Shown in pieces: positions 1-9,182 of a stretch of 30,521 nt of DNA. Numbering within the stretch: the stretch's first letter is position 1; the number at the start of each line of letters is the position of its first letter. The notes under the pieces are model-generated. The model saw only the letters and a list, made by a program, of their open reading frames with translations. It was not told where the DNA came from and did no database searches. The position numbers and the translations under genes are program-made. Source of the stretch: an uncultured Massilia sp. (GTDB lineage Bacteria > Pseudomonadota > Gammaproteobacteria > Burkholderiales > Burkholderiaceae); contig CAMPHU010000031.1 in assembly GCA_946886065.1 (NCBI GenBank), positions 1 to 30,521 of the forward strand. Direction: 5' to 3'.

Positions 1-319
1 CGATGCCGCCTTCGACGTCGACCCAGCTGTCCGGGCGGGTGGCGCCGGTCAGGTGGGAGATCTCGTAGAGTTCTTCCTTACGCTCCATCATGTAGAGCGC
101 GAGGGCTTTCAGGGCCTGGGCGCGCTTCTGGAAGTCGAGCCCCATCAGCTGCTTGATGCCGGTCTTGCGCGCGTAGGTGATGGCTTCCTCGAAGTCGATC
201 TTCTCGGCGTGGGTGTGGTAGATCAGCTGGTTGTCCAGCGCGCTGTGCAGCGGGGTGTGCGCTTCCTGGCCGTGCCAGCGGCCGGCGATCAGGCTTTGCA
301 GGGTGGCGATGTTGCCCAT
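1..319 (-). CDS. paaZ: PaaZ, oxepin-CoA hydrolase / semialdehyde dehydrogenase (N-terminal part)
   Basis: Only the first 106 codons are inside the window; the gene runs off the left edge. The protein begins MGNIATLQSLIAGRW and continues through DNQLIYHTHAEKIDFEEAI, which matches the N-terminus of the PaaZ aldehyde dehydrogenase domain. PaaZ is bifunctional in known systems: a C-terminal MaoC-like hydratase opens the oxepin-CoA ring and the N-terminal dehydrogenase oxidises the resulting semialdehyde. Neither catalytic site is visible here. The ATG at 319 is preceded by a good ribosome binding site (CGGAGACAAAAGC). It is the last visible gene of the paaA-to-paaZ series, 140 nt after paaY, and that gap holds a palindromic repeat. 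Identification rests on sequence recognition plus context and is quite secure. Confidence 0.88.
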   Translation of the reverse strand, partial: MGNIATLQSLIAGRWHGQEAHTPLHSALDNQLIYHTHAEKIDFEEAITYARKTGIKQLMGLDFQKRAQALKALALYMMERKEELYEISHLTGATRPDSWVDVEGGI

Positions 320-386
320 GCTTTTGTCTCCGTTCAGTTATCTCGTCAGGTTGCGACAAGCTTCAATCCGTCGTTCCGCTTACCGA

Positions 387-409
387 CGTCATCCCCGCGA
401 AGGCGGGGA
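387..409. repeat. REP-like palindrome, copy 1 (truncated)
   Basis: The core is CCCCGC-GAAG-GCGGGG preceded by CGTCAT. It matches the other copies in this window but lacks the usual ACCCAAGTT flank, reading GAGTCATGG instead. It lies alone in the 140-nt gap between paaY and paaZ inside the paa operon. The 6-bp GC stem could form in mRNA. No U-tract follows, so it is not a typical intrinsic terminator. Confidence 0.75.
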
Positions 410-459
410 GTCATGGCCGCCAGTGGCAGTTATGACGTTGTTTGGGTTGCCGGCTATTC

Positions 460-1059
460 TCAGCTTTTCGGCTTGTGCAGCGTCTCCGTACCGAAATCGA
501 TGCCCTTGCGGTTCGGCTCCACCTCGGTGAACGCCTCGACCTCACGCATCGTTTCCAGCGAACGCACATTCAGCTCGTGATACTGCCGCGTCCCGAAGCT
601 CTTCCACTTCACATCTTCATCCGTCAGTTCGCGCATGACCTTGGCCGGCGTCCCCATGACCATCGAGCGCGGCGGAATGATCATCCCCGCCTTCACGAAG
701 CTCATCGCCGCCACGATCGACTCCTCGCCGACCACCGCCTTGTCCATCACGACCGCATTCATGCCCACCATTGCATTGCGCTTGATGCGGCAGCCGTGCA
801 GCACCGCGCCATGCCCGATGTGCCCATCCACCTCGACCACGGTGTCCTCGCCAGGAAAACCATGCATCACGCAGGTATCCTGCAGGTTGGCGCCCTCTTC
901 CAGGATCAGGCGCCCGAAGTCGCCGCGCATCGAGGCCAGCGGGCCGATGTAGCAGCGCGGCCCGACGATCACGTCGCCGATCAGGACTGCCGACGGATGC
1001 ACGTAGGCCGTCGGATGCACCACCGGCCGCACACCGTTGATCTCGTAGACCTTGACCAT
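460..1059 (-). CDS. paaY: PaaY, hexapeptide-repeat thioesterase of the phenylacetate pathway
   Basis: A 199-residue left-handed beta-helix protein of the gamma-carbonic-anhydrase-like family. Imperfect hexapeptide repeats cover roughly residues 12-135 (AYVHPSAVLIGDVIVG, then GHGAVLHGCRIKRNAMVGMNAVVMD). The metal-site-type histidines of HGFPGED and GHIGHGAVLHG are present. Residues after about 135 form the alpha-helical tail typical of PaaY (VMGTPAKVMRELTDEDV, then WKSFGTRQYHEL). Known PaaY proteins hydrolyse dead-end CoA adducts formed when the ring-opened aldehyde cyclises, freeing CoA. It starts 1 nt after the paaJ stop, implying translational coupling. Length and context both fit PaaY better than a housekeeping carbonic anhydrase homologue (CaiE/YrdA type). 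Confidence 0.92.
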   Translation of the reverse strand: MVKVYEINGVRPVVHPTAYVHPSAVLIGDVIVGPRCYIGPLASMRGDFGRLILEEGANLQDTCVMHGFPGEDTVVEVDGHIGHGAVLHGCRIKRNAMVGMNAVVMDKAVVGEESIVAAMSFVKAGMIIPPRSMVMGTPAKVMRELTDEDVKWKSFGTRQYHELNVRSLETMREVEAFTEVEPNRKGIDFGTETLHKPKS

Positions 1060-1060
1060 C

Positions 1061-2263
1061 TCAGACCCGCTCGACGATCAGCGCAATACCCTGGCCGACG
1101 CCGATGCACATCGTGCACAGCGCGTAGCGGCCCTTGGTGCGGTGCAGCTGGTTGACCGCCGTGGTCACCAGGCGCGCCCCCGAAGCACCCAGCGGGTGGC
1201 CCAACGCGATCGCGCCGCCGTTCGGATTCACGTGGGCCGCATCGTCCGCCAGGCCCAGGTCGCGCGTCACCGCCAGGCCCTGGGCGGCAAACGCCTCGTT
1301 CAGCTCGATCACATCCATCTGGTCCAGGGTCAGGCCGGTCTGCGCCAGCAGCTTCTTCACCGCCGGCGAGGGACCGAAGCCCATGATGCGCGGAGCCAGG
1401 CCCACGGTCGCCATGCCCACCACGCGCGCACGCGGGCTCAAGCCGTGGCGGCGCGCGGCGTCGCTTGATGCCAGCAGCAGCGCGCAGGCGCCATCGTTCA
1501 GGCTCGAGGCGTTGCCGGCGCTGACCGAACCGTCCGGCGTCACCACGCCCTTCAGCTTGGCCAGCGCTTCGAGGCTGCTCTCGCGCGGCTGCTCGTCGGT
1601 ATCGAATACGCGCGACTCGCCTTTCTTGCCATGGAGCGTGACCGGCACGATCTCGTCCTTGAAGAAGCCCTCGGCATGCGCGCGCGCCCAGCGCTGCTGA
1701 CTGCGCAGTGCGAAGGCGTCCTGGTCCGCACGGTTGATATTGAATTCGCGCGCCACATTCTCCGCAGTCTCCGGCATCGAATCGATGCCGTACCTGGCCT
1801 TCATCAAGGGATTGACGAAGCGCCAGCCGAGCGTGGTGTCCTCGATCTTGGCCGCGCGCGAGAAGGCGCTGTCGGCCTTGCCCATCACGAAGGGCGCACG
1901 GGTCATGCTTTCCACGCCGCCCGCGATCACCAGTTGCGCTTCGCCGGCCTTGATGGCGCGGGCGGCGGTGCCGACGGCGTCCATGCCCGATCCGCACAGG
2001 CGGTTGATGGTGTTGGCCGGCACGTCCTGCGGCAGGCCGGCCAGCAGCGCGGCCATGCGGCCCACGTTGCGGTTGTCCTCGCCCGCCTGGTTGGCGCAGC
2101 CGTAGAACAGGTCATCCACGGCGGCCCAGTCCACGTCCTTGTTACGGCTGATGAGCGCGGCGATCGGCAGCGCGCCCAGGTCGTCGGCGCGCACGGTCGA
2201 GAGCGAACCGCCGTAGCGGCCGAAGGGGGTGCGGATCGCGTCGCAGATGAAAGCGTCGTTCAT
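1061..2263 (-). CDS. paaJ: 3-oxoadipyl-CoA / 3-oxo-5,6-dehydrosuberyl-CoA thiolase
   Basis: A 400-residue thiolase II family enzyme of usual length. The nucleophilic cysteine is C90 in NRLCGSGMDAV. The base histidine is H356 in GGAIALGHPLGASGAR, and the second catalytic cysteine is C386 in CTMCIGVGQG. In this pathway the enzyme makes two thiolytic cleavages: of 3-oxo-5,6-dehydrosuberyl-CoA and of 3-oxoadipyl-CoA, the latter giving succinyl-CoA and acetyl-CoA. It begins 13 nt after paaK with a strong AGGAG site and ends 1 nt before paaY. Homologues are named paaJ, paaE or pcaF in different bacteria. The paa context makes the phenylacetate role likely, although a shared role in beta-ketoadipate metabolism cannot be excluded. 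Confidence 0.93.
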   Translation of the reverse strand: MNDAFICDAIRTPFGRYGGSLSTVRADDLGALPIAALISRNKDVDWAAVDDLFYGCANQAGEDNRNVGRMAALLAGLPQDVPANTINRLCGSGMDAVGTAARAIKAGEAQLVIAGGVESMTRAPFVMGKADSAFSRAAKIEDTTLGWRFVNPLMKARYGIDSMPETAENVAREFNINRADQDAFALRSQQRWARAHAEGFFKDEIVPVTLHGKKGESRVFDTDEQPRESSLEALAKLKGVVTPDGSVSAGNASSLNDGACALLLASSDAARRHGLSPRARVVGMATVGLAPRIMGFGPSPAVKKLLAQTGLTLDQMDVIELNEAFAAQGLAVTRDLGLADDAAHVNPNGGAIALGHPLGASGARLVTTAVNQLHRTKGRYALCTMCIGVGQGIALIVERV

Positions 2264-2276
2264 GGAATCTCCTGGA

Positions 2277-3590
<1,314 letters not shown>

Positions 3591-3616
3591 CTCGACCTCC
3601 TTGAACTATCGGGAAT

Positions 3617-4063
3617 CTATCGGGCAGATGCGCCGACCTCTGCGACGTGCCCGCTGACGCGGTGCGACTTCCCGCGGAACAGCGCGACCGTGCGCCCTTC
3701 CCCGTTGGTCACGGTGACGTCGTAGACGCCGGTCTTGCCGGCAAGCGCCTGCTCCACCGCTTCCGCCACCAGCAGGTCGCCTTCGCGGCCTGGTGACAGG
3801 TAATCGATGCTGCAGCCGGCGCCCACGGTATTGAAGTTGTGCGAGTTGCAGGCGAACGCGAACGCGCTGTCCGCCAGCATGAAGATGTAGCCGCCGTGGC
3901 AGGTGGCGTGGCCGTTGAGCATGTCTCCGCGCACGCGCATCGACATGCGCGCGTAGCCGGGCCGGATCTCGTCGAGCGCCATGCCCAGTGCCTGGCTGGC
4001 GGGGTCGCGCTCGTACATGGTCTTGCCGGCCAGTTCGGCCAGGGCCTGCGGGTCGCTATGCAT
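3617..4063 (-). CDS. paaI: Hydroxyphenylacetyl-CoA thioesterase PaaI
   Basis: A 148-residue hotdog-fold thioesterase. The signature NGHATCHGGYIFMLADSAFA (residues 50-69) contains the conserved N-G-H and the catalytic-type aspartate D65. The central strand region SIDYLSPGREGDLLVAEA also fits the family. PaaI hydrolyses hydroxylated or otherwise stalled phenylacetyl-CoA derivatives, releasing CoA. The start codon overlaps the paaH stop by 8 nt (4056-4063), so the two are translationally coupled. The protein ends in a short extension (VAEVGASAR) beyond the conserved fold. Confidence 0.93.
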   Translation of the reverse strand: MHSDPQALAELAGKTMYERDPASQALGMALDEIRPGYARMSMRVRGDMLNGHATCHGGYIFMLADSAFAFACNSHNFNTVGAGCSIDYLSPGREGDLLVAEAVEQALAGKTGVYDVTVTNGEGRTVALFRGKSHRVSGHVAEVGASAR

Positions 4064-5558
4064 GGATGCGCGCTCCGACAGGATCCGCGGCCAGCTTGCG
4101 GCGCAGCAGCGGCGACACGCGGTAGCGGTCCTCGCCGTAGACGTCCGCCAGGTTGGCCAGCACCGCCACGATGTGCGGCAGGCCGACGCTATCCGCCCAG
4201 GCCAGCGGGCCGCGCGGGTAGTTCACGCCCTTTTGCATGGCCGTATCGACGGCGCGCGCGCTGCACACCCCCTGGTTGACAGCATCGGCCGCCTCGTTGG
4301 CGAGCATCGCCACAGTGCGCATCACGGCCATGCCCGGCACGTCGTCCAGGCGGGTGACGGCGAAGCCTGCGGCCTGGAACATGCCGACCACGGCGTGGTA
4401 GGCCGCATCGCTGCACTGGTCGGCGCGCGCCAGCGCCACGCGGGTGGCCTTGGAAGCGTCCAGCAGCAGGTCGACCAGCACGGTGTCCGCATGGCCGTCG
4501 TCGCGGGCGCGCTGGGTGGCGCTGCGGCCGTCGGTGAGGTGCACGGCCGCGCCTTCGCAACGGATGCCGTCGCCTTCCGACTGCGCGAAGCCGGCGCCAC
4601 GCAGGCGCTCAGCCAGCGGGCCGGCGCCGACTGCGACCGATTCCGGACGCGATTGCGCTGCTTCAGTCTGCGGCATGGCCTTCCCGGCGCCTTCACCGTA
4701 CATGTAGAAGCCGCGGCCGGTCTTGCGGCCCAGGAAGCCGGCGTTGACCAGTTCCTGCTGCAGGATCGAGGGCGTGAAACGCGGGTCGCCGAAGTAGGCG
4801 TTGAACACCGAATTCGTGACCGAGAAGTTGACGTCGTGGCCGATCAGGTCCATCAGCTCGAAAGGACCCATGCGGAAGCCGCCGCAGTCGCGCATCACGG
4901 CGTCCAGGGTAGCCGGGTCGGCGGCCTGCTCGAGCAGCAGGCGCAGGCCTTCGGCGTAGTACGGGCGGGCGACGCGATTGACGATGAAGCCCGGGGTGGA
5001 CTTGGCGTGCACCGGGTTCTTGCCCCAGCTTTCGGCGGTGGCGTAGACAGTGCTGGCGACTTCCTTGCCGGTCGCCAGGCCACTGATCACTTCGACCAGC
5101 GCCATCAGCGGTACCGGGTTGAAGAAGTGCATGCCGACCAGGCGTTCCGGGCGGCGCAGCGGCGCAGCGATCGCGGTGACGGAGATCGACGAGGTGTTGG
5201 TAGCCAGGATGCAGTCGTCGCCGACGATTCCTTCCAGCTCGGTGAACAGGGCGCGCTTGGCGTCCAGGTTCTCGACGATGGCTTCGACCACCAGGACCGC
5301 GTCCTTCGCTTCCTGCAGGGAGGCGATGGCTTTCAGGCGCTCGCTCGCCAGGTCGGATTCGGCCGCGCCCATGCGGCCCTTCTCGACCAGCTTGGAATAG
5401 GCGATGCAGATGCTCTCGATGGCCTTGGCGGCGGCCTCTGGCCGGGTGTCGTAGAGCAGGACCTGGTGGCCGGCCATCGCCGCGGTCTGGGCGATGCCCG
5501 AGCCCATGGCGCCGCTGCCGATCACGGCGACGGTGCTGCCTTGCGGAAGTGCGTGCAT
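4056..5558 (-). CDS. paaH: 3-hydroxyadipyl-CoA dehydrogenase PaaH
   Basis: A 500-residue NAD-dependent 3-hydroxyacyl-CoA dehydrogenase that oxidises 3-hydroxyadipyl-CoA to 3-oxoadipyl-CoA. The Rossmann glycine motif is near the N-terminus (VAVIGSGAMGSGIAQ, residues 9-23). The catalytic histidine motif GMHFFNPVPLMALVEVI and the FIVNRVARPYYAEGLRLL dimerisation segment follow. A second C-terminal 3HCDH-type domain (about 400-490, with GMAVMRTVAMLANEAADAV) is usual for the two-domain PaaH. The open frame extends further upstream, but MHALPQGSTVAVIG at 5558 fits the family and has the ribosome site AAGGGAGAGTAAGG directly before it. It starts 2 nt after the paaG stop and overlaps paaI by 8 nt. Confidence 0.94.
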   Translation of the reverse strand: MHALPQGSTVAVIGSGAMGSGIAQTAAMAGHQVLLYDTRPEAAAKAIESICIAYSKLVEKGRMGAAESDLASERLKAIASLQEAKDAVLVVEAIVENLDAKRALFTELEGIVGDDCILATNTSSISVTAIAAPLRRPERLVGMHFFNPVPLMALVEVISGLATGKEVASTVYATAESWGKNPVHAKSTPGFIVNRVARPYYAEGLRLLLEQAADPATLDAVMRDCGGFRMGPFELMDLIGHDVNFSVTNSVFNAYFGDPRFTPSILQQELVNAGFLGRKTGRGFYMYGEGAGKAMPQTEAAQSRPESVAVGAGPLAERLRGAGFAQSEGDGIRCEGAAVHLTDGRSATQRARDDGHADTVLVDLLLDASKATRVALARADQCSDAAYHAVVGMFQAAGFAVTRLDDVPGMAVMRTVAMLANEAADAVNQGVCSARAVDTAMQKGVNYPRGPLAWADSVGLPHIVAVLANLADVYGEDRYRVSPLLRRKLAADPVGARIHA

Positions 5559-5560
5559 CC

Positions 5561-6352
5561 TTACTCTCCCTTGAAGTGCGCCGGGCGCTTGCCGATGAAG
5601 GCGGCGACGCCTTCGCGGTAGTCGTGGCTGTAGCCGAGTTCGCGCATCATGTGCGCTTCCAGCTGCAGCTGGTCTTCCAGCGAGTTGGCGTAGCCGGCCT
5701 GGAAGGCTTTCTTGGTGAAGGCCAGGCCCTTGGTCGGGGCGCTCGCGAAGTGCTCGGCCATGGCCATGGCTTCGTCCATCAGGGCTTCGTCGGGAACGCA
5801 GCGCCAGATCAGGCCCCATTGCTCGGCCTTTTCGGCGCTGAGCTTTTCGCCCAGCATGGCCAGGCCCGTGGCGCGGGCCGGGCCGATCAGGCGCGGCAGG
5901 TGCCAGGTGCCGCCGGTGTCGGGGATCAGGCCAAGCTTGCAGAAGGCTTCGATGAAGCTGGCGGATTTGGCGGCCAGCACGATGTCGCAAGCCAGGGCCA
6001 GGTTGGCGCCGGCGCCTGCCGCCACGCCGTTGACGGCGCAGATGACCGGCATCGGCAGGTTTTTCAGGGTCAGGACCAGGGGGGCGTAGAACTTCTCGAC
6101 CGATTCGCCCAGGTCGACGCTCGGGGCGCCGGGGTCGACGGCGCGGTCGTTCAGGTCCTGGCCGGCGCAGAAGCCGCGGCCGGCGCCGGTCAGTACCAGG
6201 ACGCGGGCGGTTTTATCTTCCTGCAGCTTGGTGAGCGCGTCGCGCACTTCGAGGTGCATGGCCTGGGTGAAGCTGTTCAGGCGGTCGGGGCGGTTCAGGG
6301 TCAGGACGGCGATGCCGTTGTCGATCTTGAACTGGATGGATTCGTAGGTCAT
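5561..6352 (-). CDS. paaG: 1,2-epoxyphenylacetyl-CoA isomerase PaaG
   Basis: A 263-residue crotonase-family protein that isomerises the ring epoxide to the oxepin-CoA. The first oxyanion-hole segment is GRGFCAGQDLNDR (59-71) and the second is AVNGVAAGAGANLALACDIV (106-125). The acidic residue D145 in KLGLIPDTGG occupies the position expected for catalysis. The AGQDL variant and the EQWGLIWR segment point to PaaG rather than the hydratase PaaF. It follows paaE after a 164-nt gap that contains two palindromic repeats. Its ribosome site CGGAGACAA is identical to that of paaA and paaZ. The 2-nt spacing to paaH suggests co-translation. Confidence 0.92.
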   Translation of the reverse strand: MTYESIQFKIDNGIAVLTLNRPDRLNSFTQAMHLEVRDALTKLQEDKTARVLVLTGAGRGFCAGQDLNDRAVDPGAPSVDLGESVEKFYAPLVLTLKNLPMPVICAVNGVAAGAGANLALACDIVLAAKSASFIEAFCKLGLIPDTGGTWHLPRLIGPARATGLAMLGEKLSAEKAEQWGLIWRCVPDEALMDEAMAMAEHFASAPTKGLAFTKKAFQAGYANSLEDQLQLEAHMMRELGYSHDYREGVAAFIGKRPAHFKGE

Positions 6353-6405
6353 GGTTGTCTCCGATTATTCTTGTTAGCGTCTACTTTTGGCCCGCTGCTC
6401 TTACC

Positions 6406-6436
6406 CGTCCCCCCCGCGCAGGCGGGGGCCCAAGTT
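6406..6436 (+). repeat. REP-like palindrome, copy 2
   Basis: A degenerate copy, CGTCC then CCCCCCGC-GCAG-GCGGGGGCCCAAGTT, in the forward orientation (CGTC first, CAAGTT last). It lies in the paaE-paaG gap and is paired with an inverted copy 20 nt away at 6457-6487. Confidence 0.75.
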
Positions 6437-6456
6437 GACGTTCGCGGCGTGCCATG

Positions 6457-6487
6457 AACTTGGGTTCCCGCCTTCGCGGGGATGACG
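6457..6487 (-). repeat. REP-like palindrome, copy 3
   Basis: Inverted copy: AACTTGGGTT, then CCCGCCTTCGCGGG, then GATGACG. Together with copy 2 it forms an inverted pair with the CAAGTT ends facing each other across 20 nt, in the gap between paaG and paaE. Confidence 0.8.
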
Positions 6488-6516
6488 GCTTTGCGGCAGG
6501 TGGCTACGTTCTAGGC

Positions 6517-7593
6517 TTACTCTGCAATGTCGAAGTCGACCACCACCTTGTCGGTGACCGGGAAGCTCTGGCAGCTCAACACAAACCCGCGCCTGACTTC
6601 GTAATCCTCCAGCGCGTAATTCACGTCCATCTCGACCTCGCCATCCAGCACCTTGCAGCGGCAAGTCGAGCACACCCCGCCCTTGCACGAATAGCGCATG
6701 TCGATCCCCGCGCGCAGGCCTGCGTCCAGGATCGATTCCTTGTCCTTGTCCATCGTGAAGCTGGCGGCATTGCCGTCCATGATCACGGTCACTTCGGTCT
6801 GGTGCCTGGCCCCTGCTTCGATATGGCGCGGCTTGTGCTCGTGCTTCGGGATGCTGGCCGCGAACAGCTCGATGCGGATCTTTTCCTTCTCCAGCCCGGC
6901 TTCCTGCAGCGAACGCGACACGCCATGCATCATGTCCTCCGGCCCGCAAATGAAGGCCACGTCGATGTCGCGGATGTCGATCCAGTGCTTCAGGAACTGC
7001 CCGCACTTTTCTTCCGTGATGCGGCCGTTGAACAGCTCGATGTCCTGCTGCTCGCGGCTCATCACGTAGACCAGGCGCAGGCGGTCCATGTACTGGTCCT
7101 TCAGGTCGGTCAGCTCGTCGCGGAAGATCACGGTCGACGATGCGCGGTTGCCGTACACCAGGGTGAAGCGGCTGTGCGGCTCGGCCTGCAGGGTGGTCTT
7201 GATGATCGACAGCAGCGGGGTGATGCCGCTGCCGGCCGCGAAACCGAGGTAGTGGCGCGCGCTCCCGGGCTCCAGCGGCACGTTGAAGTGGCCCATCGGC
7301 GGCATCACCTCGAGCGTGACGCCGGGCTGCAGCTGTTCGTTGGCCCAGTTCGAGAACAGGCCGCCCGCGCAGCGCTTGATCGCCACGCGCAGCGCCTTGT
7401 CCTGCACCGCCGAGCAGATCGAATAGGAACGGCGCACGTCTTCGCCGTCGATCATGGCGCGCAGGGTCAGGTGCTGGCCCTGCTTGTAGGCGAAGGCGTC
7501 CTTCAGTTCGTCCGGCACGTCGAAGGTCACGGCGATGGCGTCGCGCGTCTCGTGCTTCACCTTCGCCACGGTGAGTGGGTAGAATTTGCTCAT
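6517..7593 (-). CDS. paaE: Phenylacetyl-CoA epoxidase reductase subunit PaaE
   Basis: A 358-residue NAD(P)H-dependent electron-transfer subunit that delivers electrons to the PaaA diiron centre. The N-terminal ferredoxin-reductase half carries the FAD motif RRSYS (residues 54-58) and a nucleotide-binding GSGITPLLSI segment. The C-terminal half is a plant-type 2Fe-2S ferredoxin with cysteines C303, C308, C311 and C341 (CKGGVCSTC, then SCQSF). The start MSKFYPLTVAKV at 7593 is chosen over a longer in-frame extension that would run through paaD. It has AAGGG upstream and lies 7 nt after the paaD stop. Domain order and length match PaaE. Confidence 0.95.
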   Translation of the reverse strand: MSKFYPLTVAKVKHETRDAIAVTFDVPDELKDAFAYKQGQHLTLRAMIDGEDVRRSYSICSAVQDKALRVAIKRCAGGLFSNWANEQLQPGVTLEVMPPMGHFNVPLEPGSARHYLGFAAGSGITPLLSIIKTTLQAEPHSRFTLVYGNRASSTVIFRDELTDLKDQYMDRLRLVYVMSREQQDIELFNGRITEEKCGQFLKHWIDIRDIDVAFICGPEDMMHGVSRSLQEAGLEKEKIRIELFAASIPKHEHKPRHIEAGARHQTEVTVIMDGNAASFTMDKDKESILDAGLRAGIDMRYSCKGGVCSTCRCKVLDGEVEMDVNYALEDYEVRRGFVLSCQSFPVTDKVVVDFDIAE

Positions 7594-7600
7594 GTTGCCC

Positions 7601-8113
7601 TTAGTGGCACTTGAAGTAGTCAAATGGCTCGCGGCAGTCCAGGCACTTGTACAGCGCCTTGCACGGCGTCGAGCCGAATTCACTGGTCAATTGGGTATGC
7701 GGGGAACCGCAGTGCGGACAGTTCACCTGGGGCGCGGCGCGGCGGCGGATACCGGCGTGCAGGCCGCTGATGTCGATCGCCTGCTGCACCGGCGGAGCGA
7801 TGCCGTAGCCCTTCAGGGCAGCCTTGCCGGCGTCGCTCATCCAGTCGGTGGTCCAGGCGGGCGACAGGCGGCTGACGATGCGCAGCTTGTCCACGCCATG
7901 CGCCTCCAGCGCCTCGCGCACCGAGTCGGCGATCACCTGCATCGCGGGGCAGCCGGAATAGGTCGGCGTGATCGTGACCACGCATTCGCCATCCTCGAAC
8001 GCGACGTCGCGCACGATGCCCAGGTCCACCACCGAAATGACCGGGATCTCCGGGTCGGCGACCTCGCCGAGCCAGCTCCAGACCTGTTCGACGGTGGTGT
8101 CCATGGTGCTCAT
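7601..8113 (-). CDS. paaD: PaaD, Fe-S assembly/maturation factor of the phenylacetyl-CoA epoxidase
   Basis: A 170-residue protein. Residues 1-100 form a MIP18/DUF59-type domain (EVADPEIPVISVVDLGIVRD, then ITPTYSGCPAMQVI with its conserved cysteine). The C-terminus is a zinc-ribbon-like region with cysteines at 132, 135, 151, 157, 160 and 169. PaaD is required for active epoxidase in known systems and is thought to help iron or Fe-S insertion; it is not part of the purified enzyme complex. The ATG at 8113 shares one base with the TAA stop of paaC. The open frame extends upstream over paaC, but that extension has no PaaD-like sequence. Confidence 0.93.
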   Translation of the reverse strand: MSTMDTTVEQVWSWLGEVADPEIPVISVVDLGIVRDVAFEDGECVVTITPTYSGCPAMQVIADSVREALEAHGVDKLRIVSRLSPAWTTDWMSDAGKAALKGYGIAPPVQQAIDISGLHAGIRRRAAPQVNCPHCGSPHTQLTSEFGSTPCKALYKCLDCREPFDYFKCH

Positions 8114-8877
8114 TACCACTGCGCTCCCGGATAGGCGCGCTGCAGGAACTGCATCTCGGCCAGGATGTAGCCCAGGCGTTCCGTGTGGCGTCCCTGCTTG
8201 CCGCCGCGCTGCATCCAGGCGTCGACCGGCGGCAGCTTGAGGGTCGCTTCCGCGAAGACTTCCGCGACGTGGTCGAGGAACATCTTGCGCAGCTGCTCGG
8301 CCGGGGGAGCGACACCCTCTTCCACCATCGCATTGTCGACCGCGTCGTAGATGAACATCTCGCCGCTGTACATCCACAGCTCGTCCACCGCGGCCTGCAT
8401 CCTGGCGTGGCTGACGTCGGTGCCGTCGCCCAGGCGCACCACCAGGTCGCCGGAACGGCGCAGGTGGTAGGTCACTTCCTTGATCGACTTCTCGGCGATC
8501 TCCTTGATGCGCAGGTCGCTCGAACGGGTCAGGCCGTCCATCAGGAAGTAATGCCAGGTGTCGAAGAAGAACTGGCGCACCATCGTCTCGGCGTAGCTGC
8601 CGTTGGGCTGCTCCACCAGGTGGCAGTTGCGGTACTCGCGGGCGTCGCGCAGGAAGGCCAGGCGGTCTTCGTCGCGGCCCTTGCCTTCGAGTTCGCCGGC
8701 ATAGCCCAGCCACATGCGGGTCTGGCCCAGCAGGTCGAGCGCCACGTTCGACAGCGCCATGTCTTCTTCCAGCGCCGGGCCCTTGCCGCACAGCTGGCAC
8801 AGCTGCTGCGACAGGATCAGGGCGTTGTCGCCCTGGCGCAGGAGGTAATCGATTTTCGCGTCCACGGCTGCGCTCAC
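8113..8877 (-). CDS. paaC: Phenylacetyl-CoA epoxidase structural subunit PaaC
   Basis: A 254-residue ferritin-like helical protein, the non-catalytic partner of PaaA in the PaaABC multicomponent oxygenase. Recognisable segments are YLLRQGDNALILSQQLCQLC near the N-terminus, LLGQTRMWLGYAGELEG, and DGLTRSSDLRIKEIAEKSIK followed by EVTYHLRRSGDLVVRLGDGT. The start codon is GTG at 8877, inside a GTGA overlap with the paaB stop, and the TAA stop overlaps the paaD start by one base. This stop-start chaining suggests that PaaB, PaaC and PaaD are made by coupled translation. Confidence 0.95.
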   Translation of the reverse strand: MSAAVDAKIDYLLRQGDNALILSQQLCQLCGKGPALEEDMALSNVALDLLGQTRMWLGYAGELEGKGRDEDRLAFLRDAREYRNCHLVEQPNGSYAETMVRQFFFDTWHYFLMDGLTRSSDLRIKEIAEKSIKEVTYHLRRSGDLVVRLGDGTDVSHARMQAAVDELWMYSGEMFIYDAVDNAMVEEGVAPPAEQLRKMFLDHVAEVFAEATLKLPPVDAWMQRGGKQGRHTERLGYILAEMQFLQRAYPGAQW

Positions 8878-9158
8878 AGGTTCTTGACTTCTTCCGGCAT
8901 CGGGAAGAAGGTCGGGTGGCGATAGACCTTGCTGTTGGCCGGCTCGAACAGCGCTTCCTTGTCGGATGGGCTGCTGGCGACGATGTCGGCGGCGCGGACC
9001 ACCCAGATCGAGACGCCTTCGTTGCGGCGGGTGTAGACGTCGCGCGCGTTGTTGATCGCCATTTCGGCGTCAGGTGCGTGCAGGCTGCCCACGTGCTTGT
9101 GGGCCAGGCCGTGCTGGCTGCGGATGAAGACTTCCCACAGTGGCCATTCTTTGCTCAT
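8874..9158 (-). CDS. paaB: Phenylacetyl-CoA epoxidase subunit PaaB
   Basis: A 94-residue protein beginning MSKEWPLWEVFIRSQHGLAH, with GSLHAPDAEMAINNARDVYT and NEGVSIWVVRAADI. This is a near-canonical PaaB, whose usual length is about 95. PaaB is a small subunit of the epoxidase complex and bridges PaaAC heterodimers. It begins 24 nt after the paaA stop with GGAGAACCAAG before the ATG, and ends in a 4-nt overlap with paaC. Confidence 0.96.
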   Translation of the reverse strand: MSKEWPLWEVFIRSQHGLAHKHVGSLHAPDAEMAINNARDVYTRRNEGVSIWVVRAADIVASSPSDKEALFEPANSKVYRHPTFFPMPEEVKNL

Positions 9159-9182
9159 CTTGGTTCTCCGTACGTTTTTATA

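Noticed and set aside
387..409. Palindrome considered as an intrinsic terminator between paaY and paaZ
   Set aside because: The stem is only 6 bp and is not followed by a T-run on either strand. The sequence matches the dispersed repeat family.
3981..5621. 546-codon plus-strand frame opposite paaH
   Set aside because: Composition typical of an antisense shadow (H, D, Q and G rich). paaH on the other strand has complete dehydrogenase motifs.
8113..8877. Possible mis-start or frameshift in paaC because no ATG lies at its start
   Set aside because: A GTG codon in a GTGA overlap with the paaB stop gives a full-length, normal PaaC N-terminus.
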